A DNA stretch of 64,000 nt from Micromonospora sp. C31 (GTDB lineage Bacteria; Actinomycetota; Actinomycetes; Mycobacteriales; Micromonosporaceae): contig NZ_JAGPXN010000019.1 of assembly GCF_018070575.1 (NCBI RefSeq), positions 62,001-126,000 on the forward strand. Reading direction: 5' to 3'. The notes below the pieces were generated by a model, which was given only the letters and a program-made list of their open reading frames with translations, did no database searches and was not told where the DNA came from. The first letter of the stretch is position 1. Every line of letters begins with the position of its first letter. A program made the translations under genes and the position numbers. Shown in pieces: positions 7,052-15,871 of the stretch.

Positions 7052-9169
7052 TCAGCCGGTCGGATCGACGGTGGTCAGCCGCTGGGTGGCCCGGGACAAC
7101 GCCACGTAGAGCGTCCGCACCCCCGACCCCGGGTCGGCCCGGATCTCGCTCGGGGCGACGAGGACGACCCCGTCGTACTCCATGCCCTTGGCCTCCAGGC
7201 TGGTCACGACCTGAAGGCGCGGCGCGCCCAGGCCCGCCAGCCAGCCGGCGACCTCGTCACGACGGGGCACGGGCGTGATCACGCCGACCGTGCCCGCGAC
7301 CTCGGCGAGCAGTGCCGTGGCCGCCGCCACGACGGCGGTCTCCAGCTCCGCCGGCGGCACCGCCAGCGCGACCGGCTCGACGCCGGTGGAGCGCACCGCC
7401 CTGGGCAGCGGGAGATCCGGATGCAGCCGGCGGATCTCGGCCGCCGCCACCGCGAAGATCTCCGCCGAGTTGCGGTAGTTGGTGGTGAGGGTGAAGTGGT
7501 GCCGCTTGCGCCGGCCCAGCGCCTGGTCCCGGGCCCGGGTCAGCTCCTCCGCCTCGCCCGTCCACGCCGTCTGGGCCGGGTCGCCCACCACCGTCCACGA
7601 GGCCAGCCGGCCGCGCCGGCCGATCATGCGCCACTGCATCGGCGAGACGTCCTGCGACTCGTCGACCACCACGTGCGCGTACTCCCGGTAGTCGTCCGGG
7701 CGTTCCCGGGCCGCCTCGCGGGCGGCGCGCTGCCGGTCGGCGAAGGTGCTCAGCTCGCGGACCCCGCCGGCGAGCTGGAACGGGTCCCGCCGGGCCCGGG
7801 CCGGCCGCATCGGCTTGCCGAGCAGCGCGTCCAACTCGTCGAGCAGCGCGATGTCGGCGATCGTCAGCCCGGCCGCGTCGAGGCTCCGGTACGCCTCGGT
7901 CAGCAACCGGATCTCGGCGCGGGAGAGGATGCCGGCGGCGTACCGGTGCAACCGCTCCGGGCGGGCCAGCCAGCCCAGCACGTGCCGAGGGTGCAGCCGG
8001 GGCCACCACGCCTTGAGGAACTCCCGGAACTCCGGCCGCTCGGCGACCTCGTCCTCGAAAGCGCGCTGCTCGGGCAGCCGGCCGACGCCCAACCTGCGGG
8101 CCTGCGCCCAGAGTGCCGCGAAGACCCCGTCGAAGCCGGCCCGGCGCACCTCGTTGCGCCGGGCGCCCCGGGGCATCGCCCGGTCCCGGATGCCGTCCAG
8201 CTCGCGGCGCTCCAACCGGAGCAGCGCGCCCCGGTAGAGCAGCCGCAGCTCGGTCGGGCCGCCCGGCACCGCGTCGCGGGCCGCCCGCTCCAGCACCCGC
8301 CGCATCCGCAGCGAACCCTTCACCGCCGCCACGGCCGGCGGATCGGTGCGGGTGGCGCCCAGGCCCGGGAAGAGCGTGCCCAGCGAGTGCAGGGTGGCGG
8401 TGTCCTCGCCCAGCGAGGGCAGCACCGAGGCGATGTACTCGACGAACACCGAGGACGGGCCCACCACCAGGATGCCGCCGCCGGCGAACCGGCTGCGGTC
8501 GGAATAGAGCAGGTACGCGGCCCGGTGCAGGGCGACGGCCGTCTTCCCGGTGCCGGGACCACCGGACACGATCGTCACGCCCGAGCCGGGGGAGCGGATC
8601 GCCTCGTCCTGCTCCCGCTGGATGGTGGCGACGATGTCCCGCATGCCCCGGCCGGTGGCCTTCGACAGCGTGGCCAGCAGCGCCCCGTCACCGACGATCG
8701 CCATGTCGGCGGGGGCGGCGACGGGGTCGAGCAGGTCGTCCTCGATCCGGGTGACCCGTTCGGCGGAGGACTGGATGGTGCGCCGCCGCACCACGCCCAG
8801 CGGCTGCGCGGGGGTGGCCTGGTAGAAGGCGGCGGCGGCCGGAGCCCGCCAGTCGACCACCAGGGTGGAGGCGTCGTCGTCGCGGATGCCCAGCCGCCCG
8901 ACGTGCAGCACCTGCCGGTCCAGCAGGTCCAGGCGGCCGAAGACCAGGCCCTCGTGCTCGGCGTCCAGCATGTGCCGCCGCCGCGCGGCGTGGAACACCA
9001 TCGCGTCCCGTTCGACCAGCGCCCCGAAGTTGCCCACCCGGGCGAGCCGGTAGCCCTCCTTCTCGGCGCTCACCGCCGACCGGCGCAGCTCGGCCAGTCG
9101 GGCGTACACCCGGTCGAGATGCCGCTGCTCGACGGCGATCTCCTGTTCCAGGGTGGTCTGGTCGGTCAC
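7052..9169 (-). CDS. HelD-like UvrD/Rep superfamily ATPase
   Basis: A 705-residue superfamily 1 helicase-like protein with the HelD layout: an N-terminal coiled arm (EQEIAVEQRHLDRVYARLAEL, about 7-30), Walker A GGPGTGKT at 203-210, a long inserted middle region, Walker B VVVDESQDVSPMQW, then TTNYRNSAEI and a C-terminal VALSRATQRL motif. HelD proteins bind RNA polymerase and free it from stalled complexes, and some protect it from rifamycins. Assignment as HelD rather than a DNA helicase rests on the N-terminal arm and on length. It is followed at 78 bases by the separately promoted CDF gene. Confidence 0.82.
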   Translation of the reverse strand: MTDQTTLEQEIAVEQRHLDRVYARLAELRRSAVSAEKEGYRLARVGNFGALVERDAMVFHAARRRHMLDAEHEGLVFGRLDLLDRQVLHVGRLGIRDDDASTLVVDWRAPAAAAFYQATPAQPLGVVRRRTIQSSAERVTRIEDDLLDPVAAPADMAIVGDGALLATLSKATGRGMRDIVATIQREQDEAIRSPGSGVTIVSGGPGTGKTAVALHRAAYLLYSDRSRFAGGGILVVGPSSVFVEYIASVLPSLGEDTATLHSLGTLFPGLGATRTDPPAVAAVKGSLRMRRVLERAARDAVPGGPTELRLLYRGALLRLERRELDGIRDRAMPRGARRNEVRRAGFDGVFAALWAQARRLGVGRLPEQRAFEDEVAERPEFREFLKAWWPRLHPRHVLGWLARPERLHRYAAGILSRAEIRLLTEAYRSLDAAGLTIADIALLDELDALLGKPMRPARARRDPFQLAGGVRELSTFADRQRAAREAARERPDDYREYAHVVVDESQDVSPMQWRMIGRRGRLASWTVVGDPAQTAWTGEAEELTRARDQALGRRKRHHFTLTTNYRNSAEIFAVAAAEIRRLHPDLPLPRAVRSTGVEPVALAVPPAELETAVVAAATALLAEVAGTVGVITPVPRRDEVAGWLAGLGAPRLQVVTSLEAKGMEYDGVVLVAPSEIRADPGSGVRTLYVALSRATQRLTTVDPTG

Positions 9170-9333
9170 CGCTCGCTCCTCCTGACGTCGGCGGCGGGCG
9201 GCGCGAACCGCGCCAACCGCGCCAGGCCAACCGCAAGAGGGTACGGCCCGCGCGCAACCAGCGGCGCCACCGGTGCGGGAAAGGAACCCGCGTCACGCCC
9301 GCCGGGACCCAGACGCGCTCCCGGCGGCCCGGG

Positions 9334-10269
9334 TCAGTCCGCCCGGGCGGCGGCGGTGGCGCCGGCGCCGGGGGCGGCGAGCACGCGCCGGAGCACGCCG
9401 CCCACCGCCTCGTTGACCTCGTCGGGGCGTTCCATCATCAGCATGTGCCCGGCACCCGGGCAGACGGTCAGCTCGGTCGCCGGCAGCGCGGCGGCGATCG
9501 ACTCGGCGCAGGGCGGCGGGGTGAGCCGGTCCCGGTCGCCGACCAGGGCGGCCGCCGGCAGGTGGGCCAGCGCGGCGAGGGTGTCCAGCCGGTGCTGCGC
9601 CCCGATCGAGGCGCGGAACCCGCCGATCGAGCGCAGGGAGGCGCGGGCCACCGCCGAGGTGACCAGCCGGATGTCGTGCGGATCGCAACGGTCGCCGAAG
9701 AGCATCCAGCGGATGCTGGGACGCAGCGCGCGCAGCAGCGCCCGGGGCGGCCGCCAGGACCCGCACCGGGCCAGCACGCCGGCCCCGGTCGTCTCGGCGA
9801 GCCGGATCAACCGGGCGATCCGGGGCGAGAGGCCGTACGCGGTGTGCGTGTGGCCCTCGGCGGTCGTGGAGACGAAGACCAGCCCGGCCGTCCGGGCGGC
9901 GAAGTGCCCGGGATGGCGGTGCGCGTACTCCATGATCGTCATGCCGCCCATCGAGTGGCCGACCAGCACGACGCGCCCCGTCGGCGCCACCTCGTCCAGC
10001 ACCGCGGCGAGATCGTCGCCGAGCTGGGCCACGGTGGCGGTGGGCAGCGCCATGCAGCTCGACCGGCCGTGGCCACGGGCGTCGTAGGTCACCACCCGCA
10101 CCGCGTCGTCGAACCGGTGCCGCAGGTCGGCGAGCTGCCGGTGCCAGGCCCGCCCGTCCAGGGTCCAGCCGTGCAGCAGCACGACGGTGACCCCGGCGTC
10201 GGCCGGTCCGGCCGCCTCGACGTGCAGGCGTACGTCGTCGGCAAGACGTACCTCGACGTGATCCGGCAT
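9334..10269 (-). CDS. Alpha/beta hydrolase
   Basis: A 311-residue alpha/beta-fold hydrolase. The oxyanion region is LLHGWTLDGRAW, the nucleophile elbow is VGHSMGGMT, the acid residue is in ALVGDRDRLTP, and the catalytic histidine is in CPGAGHMLMMERP. No substrate-defining feature or signal peptide is visible. It is transcribed alone; the next gene upstream is divergent and the helicase behind it starts 164 bases away, with nothing notable between. A start at 10269 gives the normal domain beginning MPDHVEVRLADDVRLH. Confidence 0.85.
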   Translation of the reverse strand: MPDHVEVRLADDVRLHVEAAGPADAGVTVVLLHGWTLDGRAWHRQLADLRHRFDDAVRVVTYDARGHGRSSCMALPTATVAQLGDDLAAVLDEVAPTGRVVLVGHSMGGMTIMEYAHRHPGHFAARTAGLVFVSTTAEGHTHTAYGLSPRIARLIRLAETTGAGVLARCGSWRPPRALLRALRPSIRWMLFGDRCDPHDIRLVTSAVARASLRSIGGFRASIGAQHRLDTLAALAHLPAAALVGDRDRLTPPPCAESIAAALPATELTVCPGAGHMLMMERPDEVNEAVGGVLRRVLAAPGAGATAAARAD

Positions 10270-10418
10270 CGCTCACCTCCCCAGCGCCCGCGCGGAACCG
10301 CAACACCGGGGATACCCGGTGGTAACACCGGCTACCCGTCATGAGACCACGACAACCGTGTCGATGAGAAGATCCCCATCTCGCTCCGGGCGTCCGATGG
10401 GCCCGCCAAGCTGTAAGC

Positions 10419-11009
10419 ATGGGCTCTCCCCGGGCCGCGCTGGCCGAACTGCTCGCCGGCAACCGCCGCTTCGTCAGCGGCCAGCCGATCCACGGACACG
10501 ACGTCACCGCGGCCGCCGCGGCGGCCTCCGGCGACCAGCAGCCGTACGCGGTGCTCCTCGGCTGCATCGACTCGCGGGTGCCGCTGGAGGCGATCTTCGA
10601 CCAGACCTTCGGCTCGATCTGCGTGATCCGCACCGGCGGGCACGTGCTCGACCGGGCGGTGCTCGGCTCCATCGAGTACGTGGTGGGCGAGCTGGGTGTC
10701 CGGCTGGTGGTGGTGCTCGGGCACGAGCGGTGCGGCGCGGTCGCCTCGACCGTCGACACGCTGCGCGGTGGCCGGTCGCCGGGTGGCTCGCTGGCCCACC
10801 TCGTCGAGCAGATCGCCCCGGCGGTGACCGAGGTGGGCGTCGACGACCCCCGGGTGCATCCGATGGCCGTCCGGCGGCACGTGCTCCGTACGGTGCACGC
10901 CCTGCGCGCCGACGCCCTGCTCGCCGCACCCGTCGCCGCCGGCCGGCTGGCGGTGGTCGGCGCGCTCTACGACCTGGCGACCGGCGAGGTGGCCCTGCTG
11001 GAGGTGTAA
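10419..11009 (+). CDS. Beta-class carbonic anhydrase
   Basis: A 196-residue beta-carbonic anhydrase that interconverts CO2 and bicarbonate at a zinc site. Ligands are visible: Cys49 with the Asp51/Arg53 dyad in CIDSR, and His102/Cys105 in GHERCGA. Bicarbonate made here would feed carboxylases such as the acyl-CoA carboxylase encoded 5 kb away, though no direct link is shown. No clear ribosome binding site precedes the ATG. A 7-bp hairpin (CACCGGG-GATA-CCCGGTG, 10304-10321) lies in the divergent upstream gap. The stop codon lies inside a large palindromic repeat. Confidence 0.92.
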   Translation: MGSPRAALAELLAGNRRFVSGQPIHGHDVTAAAAAASGDQQPYAVLLGCIDSRVPLEAIFDQTFGSICVIRTGGHVLDRAVLGSIEYVVGELGVRLVVVLGHERCGAVASTVDTLRGGRSPGGSLAHLVEQIAPAVTEVGVDDPRVHPMAVRRHVLRTVHALRADALLAAPVAAGRLAVVGALYDLATGEVALLEV

Positions 11010-11063
11010 GGAAGGGGCCCTTCCTAACGCCTGGTGTATAGGAAGGGCCCCTTCCTTACACCT
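11002..11063. repeat. Palindromic repeat on a stop codon, copy 1
   Basis: A perfect 25-bp inverted repeat (11002-11026 with 11039-11063) with a 12-base loop. Each arm begins AGGTGTAAGGAAGGGG and each contains its own smaller palindrome GGAAGGGGCCCTTCC. The TAA of the carbonic anhydrase gene is inside the left arm. Related palindromes occur at 28324-28382 and 63081-63143. It can act as a terminator for the upstream gene. Confidence 0.85.
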
Positions 11064-11097
11064 CACAAGCGAGTGGGCTGCCGGGGGCGTGGACGCG

Positions 11098-11132
11098 GAA
11101 CCGCCCGCCGGGATGATCCCGACGGGCGGTTC
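11098..11132 (-). terminator. Hairpin terminator for the 11154-11483 gene
   Basis: GAACCGCCCG (11098-11107) pairs with CGGGCGGTTC (11123-11132), and the loop holds an inner GGGAT/ATCCC pairing. It lies 20 bases past the stop of the minus-strand gene. Confidence 0.65.
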
Positions 11133-11153
11133 AGGTGTCGCGTGGGGGAGGGC

Positions 11154-11483
11154 TCAGCCCTCGAAGACGCCGGCCTCGACGAGGCGCTTCTCGGTGGCGT
11201 CCCAGCCGTCACCCGGGTGGGTGGCGTTGAGGTTGTTGAGCTCGGCCCGGATCTTGGCGGCGTGGCCGGCGGCGGCCAGCACCCGGATCTCCTCGACGAA
11301 CGCGTCGGAGTCGGTGCGCAGGTGCGCGGTCTTGCCGTTGGTCAGGTTCCGCACGTAGGCGTGCTTGCCGCCGTTGAGCGGGATGACGTACTTGAACTCG
11401 CCCAGCACGCTGAGGGCGCCACCCTGGCCTGCCTGGCCGGCCCGGACTGACGCGCGCGCGGTCTTAGAGGTGTTGCTCGCCAC
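11154..11483 (-). CDS. Conserved hypothetical protein
   Basis: A 109-residue soluble protein. After a Ser/Ala-rich N-terminus comes a compact domain: FKYVIPLNGGKHAYVRNLTNGK, then helical sequence AFVEEIRVLAAAGHAAKIRAEL, and a tail WDATEKRLVEAGVFEG. I do not recognise a named family. The GTG at 11483 has GGAG about 10 bases upstream. It is monocistronic with its own terminator. The 303-base divergent gap to the next gene (11484-11786) holds no other gene and no promoter I would defend. Confidence 0.7.
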   Translation of the reverse strand: MASNTSKTARASVRAGQAGQGGALSVLGEFKYVIPLNGGKHAYVRNLTNGKTAHLRTDSDAFVEEIRVLAAAGHAAKIRAELNNLNATHPGDGWDATEKRLVEAGVFEG

Positions 11484-11786
11484 GGAGGTACTCCTTGCAA
11501 GACGTACGGGAGGACGGAAAGTCCGGGGGCTGTGCGGGCACCGCCCTGACGGATGGGCCCGCGAAGATGTGCGCGGCACAGGCCGCCGATGGAACTGTAC
11601 ACGAACACGGTCCCTGGCTGGTCATCGCGTCGTGAGGGGTCAACCGGGGCACCCGTCCGACTATTCCGGCGCGAATTCTCCGATTCCCTGGCGCACCATC
11701 CGTCACACCAGTCATCATGTGTTCCAACAACCACTCGGTGGTCGAGGTCGTAGGGGAAGACGCACCTCGCTCTCCGGGAGGTCACC

Positions 11787-12278
11787 GTGCCAACGCGTGG
11801 CGTCGTATACGTCCACTCGACCCCGCTCGCCGTGTGCTCACACGTCGAGTGGGCGATCGCGCGCGTCCTCGCCGCGCCGGTCAACCTGCAGTGGACGGCT
11901 CAGCCCGTCGACCCCGGCGCCCGCCGGGCCGAGTGCGGGTGGACCGGTCGTCCGGGGACGGGCGCCGAGCTGGCTGCTGCCCTCCGGCAGTGGCCCATGA
12001 TCCGTTTCGAGGTCACCGAGGAACCGAGCCCCGGCGCCGACGGCGAGCGCTTCATGTACGTGCCCGGGCGCGGCCTGTTCCGGGCGACCGTCGGGGCGGC
12101 CGGCGACATCCAGCTCGGTGAGGACCGCCTGCGCAGCATCATGACGGGCGCGCGGGCACCGGAGGCCCTCGCGCACGCCCTCGACAAGGCGCTCGGCACG
12201 GCGTGGGACGCCGAACTGGAGCCCTACCGGTACGCCGGCGACGGCGCACCGGTGACCCTGCTCACCCGCGTCGGCTGA
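11787..12278 (+). CDS. DUF3145 family protein
   Basis: A 163-residue member of the actinobacterial DUF3145 family, recognised by its conserved opening (TRGVVYVHSTPLAVCSHVEW), the block LQWTAQPVDPGARRAECGW, and TGAELAAALRQWPMIRFEVT. The function is unknown; the family is conserved across actinomycetes, often near the fatty-acid synthesis genes, which also lie a few kb away here. The GTG start has an excellent CGGGAGGT upstream. It is transcribed alone. Confidence 0.9.
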   Translation: MPTRGVVYVHSTPLAVCSHVEWAIARVLAAPVNLQWTAQPVDPGARRAECGWTGRPGTGAELAAALRQWPMIRFEVTEEPSPGADGERFMYVPGRGLFRATVGAAGDIQLGEDRLRSIMTGARAPEALAHALDKALGTAWDAELEPYRYAGDGAPVTLLTRVG

Positions 12279-12355
12279 CGCCGGGGCTCCGACCGGGAAC
12301 GACTCATCCGGTCGGGTGAAGGTCAAGTTGCCCCGATAAGGGATGAACTGGTGGG

Positions 12356-14095
12356 ATGGGCGGCGTGTCGACTACCCCGCGACGTGCCGGCGTCGCGCTC
12401 GCCGCCCTGACCGCGCTGCTCGTCTCCGGGTGCTCCGGGCCGGCGGACCGCCGCCCCGATCCGACGCCGACGAGCGCCGCCGCCCCGACGGCCACCCCGG
12501 CACCCGCCGCCAGCGTCCCCGGCGCCGATCCCGCCGCCCGCGCCGCCGCCCTCGTGGCCTCGCTGGCCGACGAGGACCTGGTCGGCCAGGTGCTCATGCC
12601 GTACGCCTACGGCGACGCGGCCACCCGGGTCTCGCCCGGCTCGGCGGCCGGCAACCAGGCACTGGCGGGGGTGGACACCCCCGCCCAGATGGTCGAGAAG
12701 TACCGGCTCGGCGGGCTGATCCTGGTCGGCTTCAGCGCCGACGACCCCACCAGGGGCAACCAGGAGACGACCAACGTCGACAACCCGAAGCAGGTTCGCG
12801 CGCTGACCGACGGCCTGCGTGCGGCCGCCGGGCGGTTGCCCGCCGGTCCGGCGCCCTTCCTGGTCGGCACCGACCAGGAGCACGGCGTGGTCACCCGGAT
12901 CACCGACGGCGTGACGCTGCTGCCCAGCGCCCTCGCCGCCGGCGCCGCCGGGCGGCCGGAGCTGACCGAGGCCGCCTGGCGGGCGGCCGGCGCCGAACTC
13001 GCCGCGATGGGCATCAACCTCGACTTCGCCCCCGTCGCCGACGTGCTCGTCACCCGCAGCACCGTGATCGGCTCCCGGTCGTACGGGGCGAACCCGAAGG
13101 TGGCGGCCGGGCAGGTCGCGGGCGCGGTCCGGGGGTTGCAGTCCGCCGGTGTCGCGGCCACCGTCAAGCACTTCCCGGGGCACGGGCACAGCGCCGCCGA
13201 CTCCCACGAGGGACTGCCGGTGCTCGGCCAGCCCCGCCGGACGCTGGAGACCGGTGCGTGGCCGCCCTTCTCCGCCGCCATCGACGCGGGCGCGATGGCC
13301 GTGATGTCCGCCCACCTCGACGTGCGGTCCGTGGACCCGGGCACCGCGGCGACCTTCTCGCACAAGCTGCTCACCGGCGTGCTCCGTGGCCAGCTCGGCT
13401 TCCAGGGCGTCGTGATCACCGACGGGATGAACATGCCGCCGGCCAAGCGCTGGTCGCCGGGCGAGGCCGCCGTGCGGGCGCTCAAGGCGGGCAACGACCT
13501 GATCCTGATGCCGCCGAACGTCCGTCAGGCGTACGACGGGCTGCTCGCCGCGCTGCGCGACGACTCGCTGCCCCGGGCCCGCCTCGTCGAGGCCGCGACC
13601 CGGGTGCTGACGATGAAGTTCAAGCTCGCCGACCGGCCCACGCCCGAGCTGTCCACCCTCGGCGGACCGGCGCACCGCAAGGCGGCGGAGGACCTGGCCG
13701 CGGCTTCGGTGACGGTGCTGCGGGGCGCCTGCGGAGGCGGCGTCCGGGGCCCGGTGACCGTGACCGCCTCCGGCGGGCGGGACCACACCCGGGCGGCGCT
13801 GACCGAGGCGCTCAAGGCGGCCGGGGTCCGGGTGGTGGCCGGCGGCGGCACGGTGGTGCACCTCGTCGGTTACGGCGACGGCACCGGTGACCTGCGCGCC
13901 GACGCCGCCGTCACGGTGGCCATGGACACCCCGTACGTGCTGGCGAAGGCCAAGTCGCCCATGCTGCTGGCGACCTACTCGTCCAGCCGGGCGTCGATGA
14001 CCGCCCTCGCCGGGGTGCTGGCCGGCAAGGCCCGCCCGGACGGCCGCTCCCCGGTGCCGGTGACCGGCCTGCCCGCCACGACCTGCGGCACCTGA
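12356..14095 (+). CDS. Glycoside hydrolase family 3 lipoprotein (beta-N-acetylhexosaminidase-like)
   Basis: A 579-residue exported lipoprotein with lipobox LVSGC near residue 25 and a Pro/Thr/Ala-rich linker. The GH3 domain shows GTDQEHGVVTR, KHFPGHGHSAADSH (the Asp-His acid/base dyad typical of NagZ-type GH3 enzymes), and a nucleophile region VITDGMNM where the aspartate is expected to act. It likely cleaves N-acetylglucosaminyl linkages from wall fragments outside the membrane. A small C-terminal domain follows. An ATG at 12356 and a GTG at 12365 are both possible starts. It converges with a lipoprotein gene 7 bases beyond its stop. Confidence 0.88.
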   Translation: MGGVSTTPRRAGVALAALTALLVSGCSGPADRRPDPTPTSAAAPTATPAPAASVPGADPAARAAALVASLADEDLVGQVLMPYAYGDAATRVSPGSAAGNQALAGVDTPAQMVEKYRLGGLILVGFSADDPTRGNQETTNVDNPKQVRALTDGLRAAAGRLPAGPAPFLVGTDQEHGVVTRITDGVTLLPSALAAGAAGRPELTEAAWRAAGAELAAMGINLDFAPVADVLVTRSTVIGSRSYGANPKVAAGQVAGAVRGLQSAGVAATVKHFPGHGHSAADSHEGLPVLGQPRRTLETGAWPPFSAAIDAGAMAVMSAHLDVRSVDPGTAATFSHKLLTGVLRGQLGFQGVVITDGMNMPPAKRWSPGEAAVRALKAGNDLILMPPNVRQAYDGLLAALRDDSLPRARLVEAATRVLTMKFKLADRPTPELSTLGGPAHRKAAEDLAAASVTVLRGACGGGVRGPVTVTASGGRDHTRAALTEALKAAGVRVVAGGGTVVHLVGYGDGTGDLRADAAVTVAMDTPYVLAKAKSPMLLATYSSSRASMTALAGVLAGKARPDGRSPVPVTGLPATTCGT

Positions 14096-14102
14096 GCGGG
14101 CG

Positions 14103-14753
14103 TCAGTCGCGGTTGATCCGGGCCGACTGCTTGACCAACTGGTACGCCGGCAGCAGCTCCACGGGGTCCGAGGTGTCCAGGCTCAGCACGATCGGACCAT
14201 AGAGGGAGGAGACCGCGACGGCCCGGTCGCCGACCGCGCCGCCGTCCTTCCTGGGATAGCTCGCCTCGACGGCGTCGAGGGTGCCGGCCTTGAGACGCCG
14301 GTACTCCGCGTCCGCCGCCTCCGGCGAGTAGGCGTCGAGGAAATGCTCCAGGTGCGCCTCGGCGCCGCCGGCGACCCCGTCGACCCGCCACACGCGGAGG
14401 AACCCGATCGAGCCGGCGGGCTTGGCGTCGATCTCGCACAGCATGAGGGCCTTGCCGAGGCGCGGCTCGCCGAGCTCTGCCGAACCCTTCACCGCCTCGA
14501 CCTTCCATCTCGCCGGCACCGAGAAGGTGACCGGCAGCTCGCAGGGCGTGCCCTTGCCGCCCACCGTGGTCCCGGCAGGAGCCGCCACCACCTCGTCGTA
14601 CCAGGGCGGGCCGGGGGTCACCGGGGAGGCGGTGGCGCTCGGCGAGGCCGACGGGGAGCCGCCGGCCGAAGGCGACTCCCCGCCGTCGGCGCAGCCGCCG
14701 GCCAGTCCGATGGTGAGCGCCGCGAGCACGGCGGCGCGGGTACGACGTCGCAT
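14103..14753 (-). CDS. Hypothetical lipoprotein
   Basis: A 216-residue predicted lipoprotein with signal ending GLAGGC, a Ser/Pro-rich linker of about 25 residues, and a globular domain (TTVGGKGTPCELPVTFSVPARWKVEAV to VKQSARINRD). The domain has two cysteines (in GTPCELP and ALMLCEID) that may form a disulfide. It looks like the lipid-anchored, PsbP/LpqN-like domains of actinobacteria, but the match is too weak to claim. It converges with the GH3 gene. Confidence 0.75.
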   Translation of the reverse strand: MRRRTRAAVLAALTIGLAGGCADGGESPSAGGSPSASPSATASPVTPGPPWYDEVVAAPAGTTVGGKGTPCELPVTFSVPARWKVEAVKGSAELGEPRLGKALMLCEIDAKPAGSIGFLRVWRVDGVAGGAEAHLEHFLDAYSPEAADAEYRRLKAGTLDAVEASYPRKDGGAVGDRAVAVSSLYGPIVLSLDTSDPVELLPAYQLVKQSARINRD

Positions 14754-14911
14754 GGTTGTCCGTTTCCCCCCGTTGACCGATGAGCCGGCTCATCAAAGCG
14801 GCGCGGAGCGGCGACGTCAATCCGGTCGAGCCGGGCAGCCGCGCGTCAGGGCGACGGCCGGCCACGGCAAACCCGGTGTCGTCGGGTCCACCGATGGGCG
14901 ATGCTCGACTC

Positions 14912-15502
14912 ATGGCTGACACCGTGCGGGCGTGGCGCAGCCCGGCCCTGGCCCGGGCCATCGGTGGGATCGAGGCGGAACTCGACCTGGCCTGGGCGCG
15001 CCTGCTCGGCGAGTGGGAGGTCGCCAGCGGTTCGCCGGAGGAGACGGCGTTGGGCTGGCTCGTCGTCGATGCTCCCGAGGAGCATGACTGGCGCGTCGTC
15101 GACGCCGCCCTCGACCGCCTGACGTGCCCGCAGTGCCAGTCCGCGCTGACCAGAGGGCCGGCTGCCTGCCAGCGGTGCGCCTACTACCACGAGGTGCGCT
15201 TCGCCGCCCGGGAGGTGGATCGGCCGAACGTGCCGCCCGGAAACGAGCACGCCATCCGCGTCAGTTTCGCCGTTGCCCGCAGCCGCACGCGGTACAGCGC
15301 GCGGGCGAGGGTCGGCTACGAACTGGTCCTGCCCTCACTCGTCGCCGGGGACCTGCCCACCACCGCGCAGGCCCAGGCAGGCAAAGTGTTGATCAACAAA
15401 CTGACGCCCGAGGAGTGCGACCAGGTTGCGACGTTCGCAGAGGTCGAAGAACGTGCACGTATCCGCCCGCGCTCTCCCGCCCGCGAAGAGTCGACCCGGT
15501 AA
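14912..15502 (+). CDS. Zinc-ribbon hypothetical protein
   Basis: A 196-residue soluble protein. A zinc ribbon is visible in the middle: CPQC, then CQRC 13 residues on, embedded in LTCPQCQSALTRGPAAC. The C-terminal half is basic and ends RIRPRSPAREESTR. No family is recognised. The start is uncertain: ATG codons at 14894 and 14912 and one further upstream are in frame and none has a good binding site; 14912 gives a plausible MADTVRAWRSPALAR. Confidence 0.65.
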   Translation: MADTVRAWRSPALARAIGGIEAELDLAWARLLGEWEVASGSPEETALGWLVVDAPEEHDWRVVDAALDRLTCPQCQSALTRGPAACQRCAYYHEVRFAAREVDRPNVPPGNEHAIRVSFAVARSRTRYSARARVGYELVLPSLVAGDLPTTAQAQAGKVLINKLTPEECDQVATFAEVEERARIRPRSPAREESTR

Positions 15503-15544
15503 CCCGTTCGCGGTCGACCGCCGAGCATGGCAGCCTGTGCGCCC

Positions 15545-15763
15545 ATGGGGACAGCAGAGGGTTTCGCGTACGTCGAGCGGTCGGACGGCACGATCGTGAT
15601 CACCCACCACGGCCGGGCGGCGGGCACCCTGCGCGGCGGCCGGGCGGCGGAGTTCCTCGCCGAGGTCGACGGCGACCCGCAACTCGTCATGGCCCGATGG
15701 ACCGGCAACTACCGCCGGGGCAACGAGCGGACCGCCCGCCGACACCCCCGTAACCAGGGCTGA
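15545..15763 (+). CDS. Small conserved actinobacterial protein
   Basis: A 72-residue protein starting MGTAEGFAYVERSDGTIVITHHGR and ending with a basic tail (NYRRGNERTARRHPRNQG). Short proteins of this pattern, with GTLRG, FLAEV and VMARWTGNYRRGNER blocks, recur in actinomycete genomes; the function is unknown. An in-frame ATG six codons earlier (15527) is possible but adds atypical residues. A strong terminator follows 7 bases after the stop. Confidence 0.75.
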   Translation: MGTAEGFAYVERSDGTIVITHHGRAAGTLRGGRAAEFLAEVDGDPQLVMARWTGNYRRGNERTARRHPRNQG

Positions 15764-15769
15764 GCGACG

Positions 15770-15808
15770 CGCGAGGGCCCGCGCTCGTGCTGAGCGCGGG
15801 CCCTCGCG
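15770..15808. terminator. Bidirectional hairpin terminator
   Basis: A perfect 17-bp stem (15770-15786 with 15792-15808, arm CGCGAGGGCCCGCGCTC) with loop GTGCT. It separates the small plus-strand gene from the minus-strand fatty-acid cluster. Confidence 0.75.
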
Positions 15809-15871
15809 GTGTACGCGGCCCCGGCGCGCGGCCGGCCGTCGCGCGGTGGCCGCATGGGTGCCGTGGTCGGC

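Noticed and set aside
7031..10087. Very long plus-strand open frame (1018 codons)
   Set aside because: It lies antisense to the HelD-like and hydrolase genes, has arginine/histidine-rich shadow composition and no domain; typical for GC-rich DNA.
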